Positions 25,453 through 35,293 of a stretch of 64,000 nucleotides of DNA are shown here, piece by piece. This DNA comes from Chitinophaga pinensis (GTDB taxonomy: Bacteria > Bacteroidota > Bacteroidia > UKL13-3), in NCBI GenBank assembly GCA_945898275.1, contig CAMDHZ010000012.1, positions 29,338-93,337 on the forward strand, in the 5' to 3' direction. The notes beneath the pieces were generated by a model. That model saw only the letters and a program-made list of their open reading frames with translations, searched no databases and was not told where the DNA came from. Each line of letters opens with the position of its first letter. The first letter of the stretch is position 1. The position numbers and the translations under genes are program-made.

Positions 25453-26295
25453 TTGAATTCGACTGAATACTTTACCTTATTGGTTAAAGACTTATGCCAA
25501 CTTTATGATGAAAATGAGGCAAAAGCCCTCTCCTATTGGATATTTGAAGACATTCTCCTCATTAAAAGAGCGCACCTAAAACTCATAGAAAAGGAGTTAA
25601 ATTTAGGCGAAGAATTAAAGTTGAACCAAGTTAAAGTAAGACTGCTCAAAGGCGAACCTTTGCAATACATTCTAGGCTATGCATGGTTTAAAGACTTAGT
25701 ATTTAAGGTAAATCCAAGTGTGCTCATTCCTCGCCCAGAAACCGAAGAACTTGTAGATTGGGTGCTAATCGAACAGCGTAATTCAAATTCGTTTCTAGAC
25801 ATTGGCACAGGAAGCGGATGTATTGCCATAAGCTTAAAACAGGCCTTGCCTTTAAAAGAAGTTACGGCAGTTGACATTTCTGAGGAGGCGCTGGCAGTTG
25901 CGGCAAGCAATGCCAAACAAAACAATTGCAAAGTGAATTTTATTTTAGCCTCTGCATTAAGTTCAAGTGGACATCAAACCCTACAAAACTTAAATGCAGA
26001 GGTTTGGGTAAGCAATCCGCCCTATATTTTGGCCTCAGAAATGACGCAAATGCACCCTAATGTGCTAGAATTTGAACCTCATTTAGCACTGTTTGTAAAT
26101 GATACAGACCCCTTACTTTTCTATAAAGAAATCACTAACGCTTTCCTAGGTTCAAACCGAACCCATAGCCTTTACTTTGAAACAAGTGAGTTTTATGAGG
26201 AAGCCTTGAACCAATGGCTACCGTCGACGGGCTTAAAAAGCCATTTACGTAAAGACATGCAAGGGAAAACACGGATGCTTAAGTTGATGAAATAA
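25453..26295 (+). CDS. prmC: Release factor glutamine N5-methyltransferase
   Basis: Methylates the GGQ glutamine of peptide chain release factors. It has an N-terminal helical domain, GEPLQYILGYAWF, LIPRPETEELVDWVL, the SAM motif LDIGTGSGCIAISL and the catalytic NPPY in WVSNPPYI. It is 280 aa. The start is a TTG at 25453: an in-frame stop lies just upstream and no early ATG exists in frame, so the unusual start seems real. Confidence 0.92.
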   Translation: MNSTEYFTLLVKDLCQLYDENEAKALSYWIFEDILLIKRAHLKLIEKELNLGEELKLNQVKVRLLKGEPLQYILGYAWFKDLVFKVNPSVLIPRPETEELVDWVLIEQRNSNSFLDIGTGSGCIAISLKQALPLKEVTAVDISEEALAVAASNAKQNNCKVNFILASALSSSGHQTLQNLNAEVWVSNPPYILASEMTQMHPNVLEFEPHLALFVNDTDPLLFYKEITNAFLGSNRTHSLYFETSEFYEEALNQWLPSTGLKSHLRKDMQGKTRMLKLMK

Positions 26296-26331
26296 TTTTA
26301 TTATTTTGCCAGCTTAATATTCAAAATTTTA

Positions 26332-29268
26332 ATGAAGAGAATTTTACTGCTGGCTTTGCTTTGCATTCAATTACAAGCAAATGCCCAAACAAAAACTTTT
26401 GTTAACGAAACCAAGCAATCTCCAGATGGCAAATACACCTACACCATCGTTAGCAACGACCCTTTGAAAGCGCGCACCTATGTGCTAAAAAATGGGCTTA
26501 CGGTGATATTGGCCGAAAACCACAAGGAGCCACGCATTCAAACTTATATTGCAACAAAGGCTGGCAGTAAAAACGACCCAGCAGACAATACAGGATTGGC
26601 GCATTACCTTGAGCATATGTTGTTTAAGGGTACAGACAAGTATGGCACTAAAGATTGGGCAAAAGAAAAAGTGCAATTAGACATTATTGATGGCTTGTAT
26701 GAACAATACAATAAAACCACCGATGAGGCAAAGCGCAAGCAAATTTATAAGGCCATTGACTCTGTGAGTGGCGTGGCCAGCAAATTTGCCATTGCCAATG
26801 AATATGATAAGTTAATGCAAGGCATAGGCGCACAAGGAACCAATGCTTTTACCTCTTTGGAGCAAACTGTTTATGTGAATGATATTCCACAAAACAATAT
26901 CGAAAAATGGTTGCAAATAGAAGGTGAGCGCTTTAGAAATCCTATTCTTCGCTTGTTTCATACCGAGTTAGAAGCGGTGTATGAAGAGAAAAATATCTCC
27001 TTAGATAATGACGGCAGAAAGGTGTTTGAAGCCATGATGACTGCTTTGTTTAAAAACCATACTTACGGTACTCAAACTACCATTGGAACCGTAGAACATT
27101 TGAAAAACCCTTCGCTTATCAAAATAAGAAACTATTACAACACCTATTATGTGCCCAATAACATGGCCATCGTATTAGCAGGAGATTTCGACTCAGATAA
27201 AACCATCGCTTTAATAGATAAGTATTTTGCTTATATGCAGCCAAAAGAGGTACCAGCCTTTAGTTTTAAACCAGAGGTAGGAAGAAATGCTCCAGAAGAA
27301 ATTTCAATATTTGGTCCGGATGCTGAAAACATTATGATTGGTTATAGATTGCCAGGAGCTGGTACAAAAGAAGCCCGCATGTTGATGTTAGTTGACATGC
27401 TTTTATCCAATTCAAAATCGGGTTTAATAGATTTGAACCTAGTTAAAAAGCAAGCAGTATTGAGCGCAGGTTCTTCTTATTGGACCAATAAAGATTATAG
27501 CATAGCCTTTCTTCAAGGGAAACCTAAAAAAGACCAAAGCCTAGAAGAACTAAAAAATCTTTTGTTGGCTCAAGTTGAGAAAGTGAAAAATGGAGAATTT
27601 AATGAGGCAGAGGTAAAAGCAATAATTGATAATTTAAAAGTCTATAAAATCAAAGAAAGAGAAAGCAACGATGGTAGAGCCAGTGCGCTGTTGGATGCTT
27701 TTGTAACAGGCAGAAACTGGGCAGATGCCTCAGCTGATTTGTCGGAACTTGATAAAATCACCAAGGCAGAATTGGTTGCTTTTGCCAACACCTATTATAC
27801 CAATGATTTTGTAGTTATTTATAAACGTAGTGGTGAAGATAAAAGCACAGTTAAGATAGAAAAGCCACAAATTACTCCAGTTGATGTGAACAGAGATGAG
27901 GTATCACCATTTGTTAAAAATATGACTGAATCTCCATCGCCTAAAATTTCTCCAATTTTTGTTGACTTTAAGAAAGACATCAACTTTGGAAATTTGGGAT
28001 GGGCACAAGTGTTGCAAGTTCAAAATACCGATAACGAATTGTTTCAATTGTATTATGTTTTAGATATGGGCAAGTTTCATGATTTGAAACTACCAATGGC
28101 AATAAATTTGTTGCCTTATTTAGGAACTGATAAATATACAGCTGAGGAAATCAGTAAAGCCTTTTTCAACCTGGCTTGCGACTTTAATGTAAATGCTGGT
28201 AACGAGCAAGTGTATGTGTCGTTGAGTGGTTTATCTAAGAATTTTGAAGCAGCAGTAAGTTTGTTTGAGCATTTGCTAAAGAATGCAAAACCAGATCAAG
28301 CAGCTTTGCAATCTTTGGTAGAACGCACTTTAAAAGGTAGAGAAGATGCTAAGAAAAGTAAAGGAACTATTTTTAATGCTGCTTTGCAAAACTATGCCAT
28401 GTTTGGAGCAAACAATCCATACAAACACATGCTAAAAACTGATGAGTTAAAGGCATTAAAAGCTGAAGAGCTAGTTAAGTATTTGCATGATTTAACAGCT
28501 TACCAGCACAAGATCATGTATTATGGCCCACTCACTTTAGATGGACTAAATAAAAGTTTAAGTAAGCTTCATAAATTAGCTAAGACAGCAAAAACCTATC
28601 CAACACCTGTAAGTTTTACAAGAAACAATACCAATGAGAATCAGGTTTACTTTGTAGATTATAAAATGGTTCAGGCAGAAATCATGTGGATGAGAAGATC
28701 TGTTGATGGATATGATGCTAAAAGAGATTCAGAAATTAAATTGTTCAATGAATATTTTGGCGGAGGTATGTCTTCAATTGTATTTCAAACCATTCGTGAG
28801 TCTAAGGCATTAGCCTATTCAACTTATTCAAGGTATACCATTCCTACCAAACCGCAAGACCCTTATTATATCATTGCTTATATTGGTACACAAGCTGATA
28901 AGTTTAATGAGGCTGTTCCAGCAATGAACGAGTTATTAACTAACTTACCTAAATCAGAAAATGGTTTTGAATCGGCAAAAGCTTCAATGATGAACAGCAT
29001 AGAAACACAGCGGATAAATGATATGGATAAAATCTGGTACTATGAGACTTCAAGAAAAGTAGGTGTAACAGAAGATTTGCGCAAAAATTTGTATGATCAA
29101 CTACCGAGTATGAGTTTTGATGCCGTACAAAATTTTCACCAAACCTACTACAAAAACCAAGCTTTTTCTTTCTGTATCATGGGTTCAAAAGAGAAATTAG
29201 ACATGAAAGATTTAGAAAAATACGGAAAAGTTAAAGTGTTAAGTTTAGAGGATATTTTTGGATATTAA
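26332..29268 (+). CDS. Secreted M16-family (insulinase/pitrilysin) metallopeptidase
   Basis: Zinc protease, probably periplasmic. The signal peptide KRILLLALLCIQLQANAQ is followed by an active M16 domain with the inverted zinc motif H91-Y-L-E-H95 and the distal glutamate region ELEAVYEEKN at about residues 210-220. A second, inactive M16 repeat occupies about residues 540-978. The 978-aa length fits the two-repeat, four-subdomain clamshell in one chain. It stands alone downstream of prmC with a 36-base gap; the target peptides are unknown. Confidence 0.92.
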   Translation: MKRILLLALLCIQLQANAQTKTFVNETKQSPDGKYTYTIVSNDPLKARTYVLKNGLTVILAENHKEPRIQTYIATKAGSKNDPADNTGLAHYLEHMLFKGTDKYGTKDWAKEKVQLDIIDGLYEQYNKTTDEAKRKQIYKAIDSVSGVASKFAIANEYDKLMQGIGAQGTNAFTSLEQTVYVNDIPQNNIEKWLQIEGERFRNPILRLFHTELEAVYEEKNISLDNDGRKVFEAMMTALFKNHTYGTQTTIGTVEHLKNPSLIKIRNYYNTYYVPNNMAIVLAGDFDSDKTIALIDKYFAYMQPKEVPAFSFKPEVGRNAPEEISIFGPDAENIMIGYRLPGAGTKEARMLMLVDMLLSNSKSGLIDLNLVKKQAVLSAGSSYWTNKDYSIAFLQGKPKKDQSLEELKNLLLAQVEKVKNGEFNEAEVKAIIDNLKVYKIKERESNDGRASALLDAFVTGRNWADASADLSELDKITKAELVAFANTYYTNDFVVIYKRSGEDKSTVKIEKPQITPVDVNRDEVSPFVKNMTESPSPKISPIFVDFKKDINFGNLGWAQVLQVQNTDNELFQLYYVLDMGKFHDLKLPMAINLLPYLGTDKYTAEEISKAFFNLACDFNVNAGNEQVYVSLSGLSKNFEAAVSLFEHLLKNAKPDQAALQSLVERTLKGREDAKKSKGTIFNAALQNYAMFGANNPYKHMLKTDELKALKAEELVKYLHDLTAYQHKIMYYGPLTLDGLNKSLSKLHKLAKTAKTYPTPVSFTRNNTNENQVYFVDYKMVQAEIMWMRRSVDGYDAKRDSEIKLFNEYFGGGMSSIVFQTIRESKALAYSTYSRYTIPTKPQDPYYIIAYIGTQADKFNEAVPAMNELLTNLPKSENGFESAKASMMNSIETQRINDMDKIWYYETSRKVGVTEDLRKNLYDQLPSMSFDAVQNFHQTYYKNQAFSFCIMGSKEKLDMKDLEKYGKVKVLSLEDIFGY

Positions 29269-29289
29269 AATTTAGTTTTTTTTAACGAT

Positions 29290-29724
29290 TTATTGTTTGA
29301 GGTGGGCTTCGTTTATTTCGAGGCTCACCTCTATTTTTTGTAGACATTCTACAACTACTTCTTCGCTGGTTTCAACAGAAACCACATGAAAATTTTTGAT
29401 ATTTCCTTTACTTATTGGAATGGTGAACTTAACCATACCATTTAAAATTTGCGACTCCGCAATCTGCGTATATTCTTCATCAAACAACTTTGCCTTTAGG
29501 CCATTGCCACTAAAAGACTTATTACTAGCTATTACTTTAACAGGAATGCTAAAGGTAATATCGCCTTCTTTTGCGACGGCACTACTTACTTTTAGCTGCG
29601 CGCTTTTAATTGGTTCATCAATATGGGTAATTGATGCTAAGGTGTCTATTGATAGATCTCCTTTTACAAATAGTAAAAAGGGGACCAATACAAGAGACCA
29701 AAGATATTTTATCATGATTTTCAT
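29290..29724 (-). CDS. Hypothetical secreted protein
   Basis: No family recognised. I prefer ATG 29724 over the track start (29748), giving 144 aa with a signal-like beginning (KYLWSLVLVPFLLFVKG). The rest is predicted beta-sandwich: alternating hydrophobic strands such as ITFSIPVKVIA and MVKFTIPISKG. It may be a small periplasmic or surface protein. It is convergent with the M16 protease (21-base gap), and its upstream neighbour on the same strand is the rRNA methyltransferase. Confidence 0.55.
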   Translation of the reverse strand: MKIMIKYLWSLVLVPFLLFVKGDLSIDTLASITHIDEPIKSAQLKVSSAVAKEGDITFSIPVKVIASNKSFSGNGLKAKLFDEEYTQIAESQILNGMVKFTIPISKGNIKNFHVVSVETSEEVVVECLQKIEVSLEINEAHLKQ

Positions 29725-29833
29725 ACTCGGGTACCTAATTACTAACAACGTACCAAAAGCATAAATATCTGATTAAAAGCAACTTAAAAATACACAAGTC
29801 TTGGGAATCAATCCCATTTCGGGACAATATTCC

Positions 29834-31033
29834 CTAATCCACGTATAACATCAACCCTTTGAGGTATTCCCCTTCTGGGTGATAGATGTTTATAGGATGA
29901 TCGTCGGGCTGGCTCAATTGCCTGAGAATTCTCACATTTCTGCGAGTTTCTGCAGCAGCAGAAAATACAATTTTTCTAAATAAGTCTTTGTCGATATGCT
30001 GACTGCAACTATAGGTAAAGACCAAACCACCCTTTTTCACTCTATCTAATCCTAGAATGTTTAAGTTCTTATATCCCCTTGCTGCATTGTCTACGGAGCG
30101 GGCATTTTTTGCAAAGGCGGGTGGATCTAAAATAATAATATCGTAGAAATCGGTTGGTGCCTTTTTAAGAAATTCAAAACAATCCTCAATAAAAGACTCG
30201 TGTTTGCCTTTCCATTTGCCAAGGGCAACATTGTCTTCACAAAGTCCAATGGCATCTTTAGAAGAATCTACAGAATGAACCAAAGCTGCACCTGCCTCAA
30301 GCGCATATAAACTAAAGCCACCAGAGTAGCTAAAAGTGTTCAATACATTTTTACCATCAGACCATGCACCTACCAATTTTCTATTTTCACGTTGATCCAA
30401 GAAGAAGCCTGTTTTCTGACCAGTTTCTACATTCACCGAAAACAGTACACCATATTCTTTCACCACTATTGGCATTGGGCAAGTTTCGCCAATCCAGCGG
30501 CTACCCTCCTCTACTTGCTCTAATAGTTGCGTACTTTGTTTGGTTTTAACATAAATATATTTGAAACCTAATTCCTTAAGGCCTTCAAAAATAATTGGAG
30601 AGATTCGTTCGGTGCCTTTTATGAGCAATTGAATAACGGCTACTTCGCCATAAATATCGGTTATAATTCCTGGAAAAAAATCTCCTTCAGCATGCAGCAA
30701 ACGATAGCAATCTGTTTGAGCAGTAATTAGAAGCTTGCGAAGGGCAAATGCATTTTTAAGTTTAGATTTCCAATAATTTTCATCTAGTTCAATTTGGTCT
30801 GAACCAAACTCAAACAGGCGACAAGTGATTTGGCTGTTTGGAGAAAAGAATCCAAAACCCAGTAATTCGCCATGGTTGGTATGAACCGAAACGATATCGC
30901 CATTTTCTGCTTTGGGCAAGGTTTTAACAGCCCCGCTAAAAATCCAAGGATGTCTATTTAATATAGAGCGTTCTCTGCCGCTCTTTAATATGAGTTGTTT
31001 CAATGCGTATAGGTTTGAGCCAATTTGGCGCAA
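29834..31033 (-). CDS. rlmI: RlmI-like 23S rRNA (cytosine-C5) methyltransferase
   Basis: SAM-dependent RNA methyltransferase with an N-terminal PUA domain (RHPWIFSGAVKTLP ... NGDIVSVHTNHGELLGFG) at about residues 20-90, an EEHUD-like middle part (LHAEGDFFPGIITDIYG) and a Rossmann catalytic domain (GQKTGFFLDQRENR, NTFSYSGGFSLYALEAGA, IILDPPAFAKN, TYSCSQHI with the catalytic Cys). The 399-aa length fits RlmI/YccW. The C5-cytosine specificity is inferred from family; related enzymes may target other sites. Confidence 0.88.
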   Translation of the reverse strand: MRQIGSNLYALKQLILKSGRERSILNRHPWIFSGAVKTLPKAENGDIVSVHTNHGELLGFGFFSPNSQITCRLFEFGSDQIELDENYWKSKLKNAFALRKLLITAQTDCYRLLHAEGDFFPGIITDIYGEVAVIQLLIKGTERISPIIFEGLKELGFKYIYVKTKQSTQLLEQVEEGSRWIGETCPMPIVVKEYGVLFSVNVETGQKTGFFLDQRENRKLVGAWSDGKNVLNTFSYSGGFSLYALEAGAALVHSVDSSKDAIGLCEDNVALGKWKGKHESFIEDCFEFLKKAPTDFYDIIILDPPAFAKNARSVDNAARGYKNLNILGLDRVKKGGLVFTYSCSQHIDKDLFRKIVFSAAAETRRNVRILRQLSQPDDHPINIYHPEGEYLKGLMLYVD

Positions 31034-31145
31034 TATAGCTAATTTATTCGTATTGAACCTCTGCGAGGTTCTCGCAATTGGTCTAAAACCATATATAAAA
31101 ATCGATGAAGAATTAACACAACAGTATTACTTTAATCTGACTTAT

Positions 31146-31211
31146 AATCCCGAAGGGATTGAATATGAGTAAAAAGTAACAAATGAAAATGGGGCGACCC
31201 CGAAGGGGTCG
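31146..31211. repeat. Two REP-like hairpins with GAA loops
   Basis: AATCCC-GAA-GGGATT (31146-31160) and CGACCCC-GAA-GGGGTCG (31195-31211) share the same GAA loop and a following GAAT, separated by 34 bases. Similar CCC-GAA-GGG units are frequent in Bacteroidota intergenic DNA as REP/BIME-type repeats. No RAYT transposase is seen in the window. It lies in the divergent gap between rlmI and the GH53 gene. Confidence 0.6.
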
Positions 31212-31315
31212 AATGTTGTTGGTCTATAGGCACAAATGTTTATGCCAAAATACATTTGAATTAATACAATCTTTATTTTAGTTTTTATCAAAGGAATTTA
31301 GGTTAAAATTGTGTT

Positions 31316-32383
31316 ATGATAAACCTTGGGCTAAAATCAATTTTGTTAATTTCAATTTGCTATCTGGCTGCCTGCAAAAAACCAGCGCCATCGCCTTCGG
31401 TTCAAACCGAAACCATACAAATAATTGGAACCGACTTCTCTTTTTACCCAGAAGTTCTTAGCAGTGGGCTAAGCTTTAGCAATGAACAAGGTGCAGAAGA
31501 AGACATGTTGCTTACCTTAAAAAAAGCAGGTTTCAATACAATTCGATTACGTATTTGGAATCAACCAGAAACGCCAACATCCTCTTTGGAAAGTGTAGGT
31601 AAGCTGGCGGCCAAATGCCAAACAATGGGCTTTAAAATTTGGCTTACCATACACTATTCTGATACTTGGGCAGACCCTGGCAAGCAGCAAAAGCCTAAAA
31701 CTTGGGATAATTTGGTTCAAACAGAATTAGAAGATAGTGTTTATGCCTTTACCTTTAAAGTTGTTAAAGACATGGCGCCAGCTTTTGTACAAATTGGCAA
31801 TGAGATAAACAATGGTATGCTTTGGCCTAATGGCAGCTTAGAAAACATGGGACAGCTTAAACTACTTATTAGTAAAGGAATTGCAGCAACTAGGGCTGCT
31901 AATAGCCAAACCAAAATTATGCTACATTGCGCGGGATATAAAGATGCGCCTTGGTTTTTTAATCAGATTGGTAATTTGGATTATGATATTGCCGCCTTAA
32001 GTTATTACCCTATATGGCATGGCAAATCCTTAGACTCTTTAAAACAAGCATTAATCGGTTTGAACCAACAGTTACAAAAACCAACCTTAATAGCTGAAAC
32101 GGCATACCCTTTTACTTTATCTTGGAACGATTGGACCAATAATATTGTTGGAACAAATAGTCAATTAATAGCTGGGTTTGACCCTACACCTGAAGGACAA
32201 AAGGATTATTGGCAGGCAATTTTACAAACTGCTAAGGAAAGTAAGCAATGCTTGGGCGTTTGTTATTGGGGAGCCGAATGGGTAAGCTATAAAGGAAACA
32301 CAGCCACCAATGGTTCTACCTGGGAAAACCAAGCCTTTTGGGATTTTGACAGAAAGGCATTACCCATTCTTGATGGAAAATGA
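31316..32383 (+). CDS. GH53 endo-beta-1,4-galactanase, lipoprotein
   Basis: Hydrolyses beta-1,4-galactan side chains of pectin, probably at the cell surface. The N-terminus LLISICYLAAC is a lipoprotein signal with Cys at about residue 20. The TIM-barrel has the acid/base in VQIGNEINNGMLWP (E163) and the nucleophile in LIAETAYPF (E261), the spacing expected for GH53. It has 355 aa and a single domain. It is not in a polysaccharide utilisation locus: no susCD pair is adjacent, so it appears as a stand-alone enzyme. Confidence 0.9.
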   Translation: MINLGLKSILLISICYLAACKKPAPSPSVQTETIQIIGTDFSFYPEVLSSGLSFSNEQGAEEDMLLTLKKAGFNTIRLRIWNQPETPTSSLESVGKLAAKCQTMGFKIWLTIHYSDTWADPGKQQKPKTWDNLVQTELEDSVYAFTFKVVKDMAPAFVQIGNEINNGMLWPNGSLENMGQLKLLISKGIAATRAANSQTKIMLHCAGYKDAPWFFNQIGNLDYDIAALSYYPIWHGKSLDSLKQALIGLNQQLQKPTLIAETAYPFTLSWNDWTNNIVGTNSQLIAGFDPTPEGQKDYWQAILQTAKESKQCLGVCYWGAEWVSYKGNTATNGSTWENQAFWDFDRKALPILDGK

Positions 32384-32437
32384 GAGAGATTTAAAATTAT
32401 CTTGTATTTTAGCGCACTAAATTAAAAATCATACCTA

Positions 32438-33826
32438 ATGCAATACGATGTTATAGTGATTGGCAGCGGACCTGGAGGTTATGTTGCCGCTATCAGAGCC
32501 AGCCAACTTGGATTAAAAACAGCAGTAGTAGAAAAAGCCGAATTAGGAGGCGTATGCCTTAATTGGGGGTGTATACCTACAAAAGCTTTATTAAAATCGG
32601 CTCAGGTATTTGAATATATTAAGCATGCAAAAGATTATGGCATTACTGTTAGCGATGCTTCACATGATTTTGGTGCAGTGGTTAAACGCAGCAGGGATGT
32701 TGCCAATGGTATGAGCAAAGGCATTGCCTTTTTAATGAAAAAAAATAAAATTGATGTAATTGCTGGTTATGGCAAATTGCTTAGTGCTTCTAAAGTTGAA
32801 GTTACGGATGCTGCTGGTGCAAAAGCCACACATGATGCCAAGCATATCATTTTGGCTACTGGCGCTAGAAGCAGAGAATTGCCTAACATAAAAATTGATG
32901 GCAAAAAGATTCTTGGCTATCGCGAGGCTATGGTGATGCCACAACAACCTAAAAGCATGGTGGTAATGGGAAGTGGCGCTATTGGTTGCGAGTTTGCATA
33001 TTTTTATAGCAGCATGGGAACTAAAGTTACCATCGTAGAATTTATGCCAAACATTTTGCCTATAGAAGATGAAGAGGTAAGTATAGAGGTAGCTAAATCT
33101 TTCAAGAAAGGTGGCATAGATATCATGACCAATGCCTCGGTAGAAAGTGTAGATACAGCTGGTGCTGGTTGTAAGATTAAAGTTAAAACTGCAGAAGGTA
33201 TTAAAGAACTAGAAGCAGATGTAGTATTGTCTGCGGTTGGTATCCAAACCAATTTAGAAAACCTAGGCTTAGAAGCATTAGGTATTAAAACAGACAAAGG
33301 CAAAGTATTGGTAGATGATTATTATGCTACCAACCTTAAGGGAGTTTATGCTATAGGAGATATTGTTAAAGGACCTGCTTTGGCACACGTTTCTAGTGCA
33401 GAAGGAATCATTTGTGTAGAGAAAATTGCAGGCCATCATCCTGAGCCCTTAAATTACAATAATATCCCAGGTTGTACTTATTGTTCTCCAGAAGTTGCAT
33501 CTGTTGGCTATACAGAAAAGGCAGCTAAGGAAGCGGGATATGAAATTAAGGTTGGTAAATTTCCTTTCTCTGCTAGCGGAAAAGCAAGTGCAGGCGGTGT
33601 AAAAGAAGGATTTGTGAAAGTAATTTTTGATGCCAAGTACGGTGAGTTTTTAGGTGCACACATGGTAGGCGCAAATGTTACAGAAATGATAGCTGAAATT
33701 GTAGTGGCAAGAAAATTAGAAACCACTGGCATGGAAATCATCAAATCTGTTCATCCACATCCAACCATGAGCGAAGCTATTATGGAAGCAGCGGCGCAAG
33801 CTTACGGAGAGTGTATTCACTTATAA
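32438..33826 (+). CDS. lpdA: Dihydrolipoyl dehydrogenase (E3)
   Basis: FAD flavoprotein that re-oxidises lipoamide in the pyruvate, 2-oxoglutarate and related complexes. GSGPGGYVAAIRASQLG binds FAD, the redox-active disulfide is C40-LNWG-C45, VVMGSGAIGCEFAYFY binds NAD, and the C-terminal active-site base pair lies in HPHPTMSEAIMEAA. The 462-aa length is standard. It is not next to E1/E2 genes, so it may be shared by several complexes. Confidence 0.96.
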   Translation: MQYDVIVIGSGPGGYVAAIRASQLGLKTAVVEKAELGGVCLNWGCIPTKALLKSAQVFEYIKHAKDYGITVSDASHDFGAVVKRSRDVANGMSKGIAFLMKKNKIDVIAGYGKLLSASKVEVTDAAGAKATHDAKHIILATGARSRELPNIKIDGKKILGYREAMVMPQQPKSMVVMGSGAIGCEFAYFYSSMGTKVTIVEFMPNILPIEDEEVSIEVAKSFKKGGIDIMTNASVESVDTAGAGCKIKVKTAEGIKELEADVVLSAVGIQTNLENLGLEALGIKTDKGKVLVDDYYATNLKGVYAIGDIVKGPALAHVSSAEGIICVEKIAGHHPEPLNYNNIPGCTYCSPEVASVGYTEKAAKEAGYEIKVGKFPFSASGKASAGGVKEGFVKVIFDAKYGEFLGAHMVGANVTEMIAEIVVARKLETTGMEIIKSVHPHPTMSEAIMEAAAQAYGECIHL

Positions 33827-33841
33827 TAATTAAATGGATTG

Positions 33842-33867
33842 GCGGTATTAGAAAAGTCTAGTACCGC
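33842..33867. terminator. Bidirectional stem between lpdA and tolC-type gene
   Basis: GCGGTATTAGA-AAAG-TCTAGTACCGC, 11 bp with one G-U wobble on one strand. It starts 15 bases after the lpdA stop and covers the last codons of the convergent TolC-family gene, so it may protect both 3' ends. There is no strong T-run on either side. Confidence 0.5.
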
Positions 33868-35293
33868 TAGCCCATTGAAGTTGGTATTTAGCTTTTGCAT
33901 ATTTTGCCGTTAACTCAACCAATTTAGCTTTAGCCTCAATTAGACTTCTCTCCCTTTGGTTCACCAAAAACAGAGAACTTTCGCCACTTTCAAAACGTGT
34001 TTCTTCTGCAATTAGTAATAAATCCGCATTACGCACAAGTTCCTGTTGAATGCGCATCATTTGGTCGAAAGTATTTAGGTCGTTATAGGCTACTAAAATA
34101 TTATTGAGCACTTCTCTTTTACCTTGTTGCAAATAGAATTTCCCTTGTTGAATTTTGTAATTGGTGAGTTGTAATTTACCCCTTTCTTTTCTAAGGAAAA
34201 CGCTGCTATAAAAGGTGGCACCAAACTTATAATTCTTCATAAACAAGCCATCCACTTCATCTCTGCTGCCTGCAGTATAAGTTTGAAAGGGATAATACTC
34301 AAGATTTAGTTGTGGCTTTAAATTTTCAAGTGCTAATTTTCTTTCAAGCTCTGTTTGATTAAGTTTAAGTGCAAGTTTTTGAACCTCGGGATGCCATGCT
34401 TCTGCGCGTTTACTTAAAGCTTGAATTGAATCTAAATCCACTCTTTGAAATTCAGATCCTCTGGAAGAAGGAATTACCAAGGATGCTAATTGCATTGCGT
34501 TACCCTGTTCATCCCATAGATAATTACTCAACAATAAGGCAGCATTATTAAACTCAACCTTGGCCTCGGCTAGCAAAGATTCGCGTCTTTTGTATTCTAC
34601 CCAAGCTTCAACACTATCAATTGGTTTTTCTTCCCCTCCAAATATTCTACTTTTAATAAAATTAAGACGTGTGTCTGCTAACACAAAATTTTGCTGCATA
34701 AGCACATACTTTTGGTAGCTTTGTTGCCAATCCCAATAGTCTTTGGCCGAGGCTAGAAAAAGTTTATTGATAAGACTAACTTGTTCGGCTTCATTTAAGG
34801 TTTGCAACAGTTGCGCTTGGCGCAATGCGTTTCTCCTAGGGTCAGTCATTAATCCTCGCAAAACTGGCACACTAATTCCAGCATAAAACAATTGGTATTG
34901 CACTTGTTTGCTGCTTTGAGTAACTGGATCGTATTTAGACTTTTCTTCACTTACTTGTAAACCATCGCTTTGATCCATTCCAGCTTTGATATCAACCCCA
35001 ATTAGGGTAGGAATTTTAATTTGAGGTTCAACATATGTGTAGGAATTATCACCCTTGGTTTGTTTACCATATACCTGAGTACTAATTACAGGATCAAAGG
35101 CACCGCGGGCAGTACGAATTTCCATCTTAGCCATTTCAGGAAGTAGGTTTGCCGATTTTGCCAAAGGGTGATAACGCAATACTTGTTCATAAAACGTATC
35201 AAAAGAAAGGACAATTGAATCTTGTGCAACAAGGTGCTGTGAAAAAAAACTTAAGTACATTAAAGAAAAAAACAATCTTACTACTCTTTTCAT
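33848..35293 (-). CDS. TolC-family outer-membrane channel protein
   Basis: Outer-membrane efflux/secretion duct for the adjacent HlyD-ABC exporter. The signal peptide (RLFFSLMYLSFFSQHLVAQ) is followed by the OEP fold with two internal helix-hairpin repeats. NVLSFDTFYEQVLRYHPLAKSANLL-type beginnings and ETRFESGESSLFLVNQRERSLIEAKAKL near the C-terminus are typical. It has 481 aa. The ATGA overlap with the HlyD gene (35290-35293) shows translational coupling. It is clearly not the TolC of the RND operon at 56-57 kb. Confidence 0.87.
   Translation of the reverse strand: MKRVVRLFFSLMYLSFFSQHLVAQDSIVLSFDTFYEQVLRYHPLAKSANLLPEMAKMEIRTARGAFDPVISTQVYGKQTKGDNSYTYVEPQIKIPTLIGVDIKAGMDQSDGLQVSEEKSKYDPVTQSSKQVQYQLFYAGISVPVLRGLMTDPRRNALRQAQLLQTLNEAEQVSLINKLFLASAKDYWDWQQSYQKYVLMQQNFVLADTRLNFIKSRIFGGEEKPIDSVEAWVEYKRRESLLAEAKVEFNNAALLLSNYLWDEQGNAMQLASLVIPSSRGSEFQRVDLDSIQALSKRAEAWHPEVQKLALKLNQTELERKLALENLKPQLNLEYYPFQTYTAGSRDEVDGLFMKNYKFGATFYSSVFLRKERGKLQLTNYKIQQGKFYLQQGKREVLNNILVAYNDLNTFDQMMRIQQELVRNADLLLIAEETRFESGESSLFLVNQRERSLIEAKAKLVELTAKYAKAKYQLQWASGTRLF

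Noticed and set aside
31034-31315. Plus-strand 86-aa ORF at 30912-31172 as a gene
   Set aside because: It is mostly antisense to rlmI and runs into REP-like hairpins.
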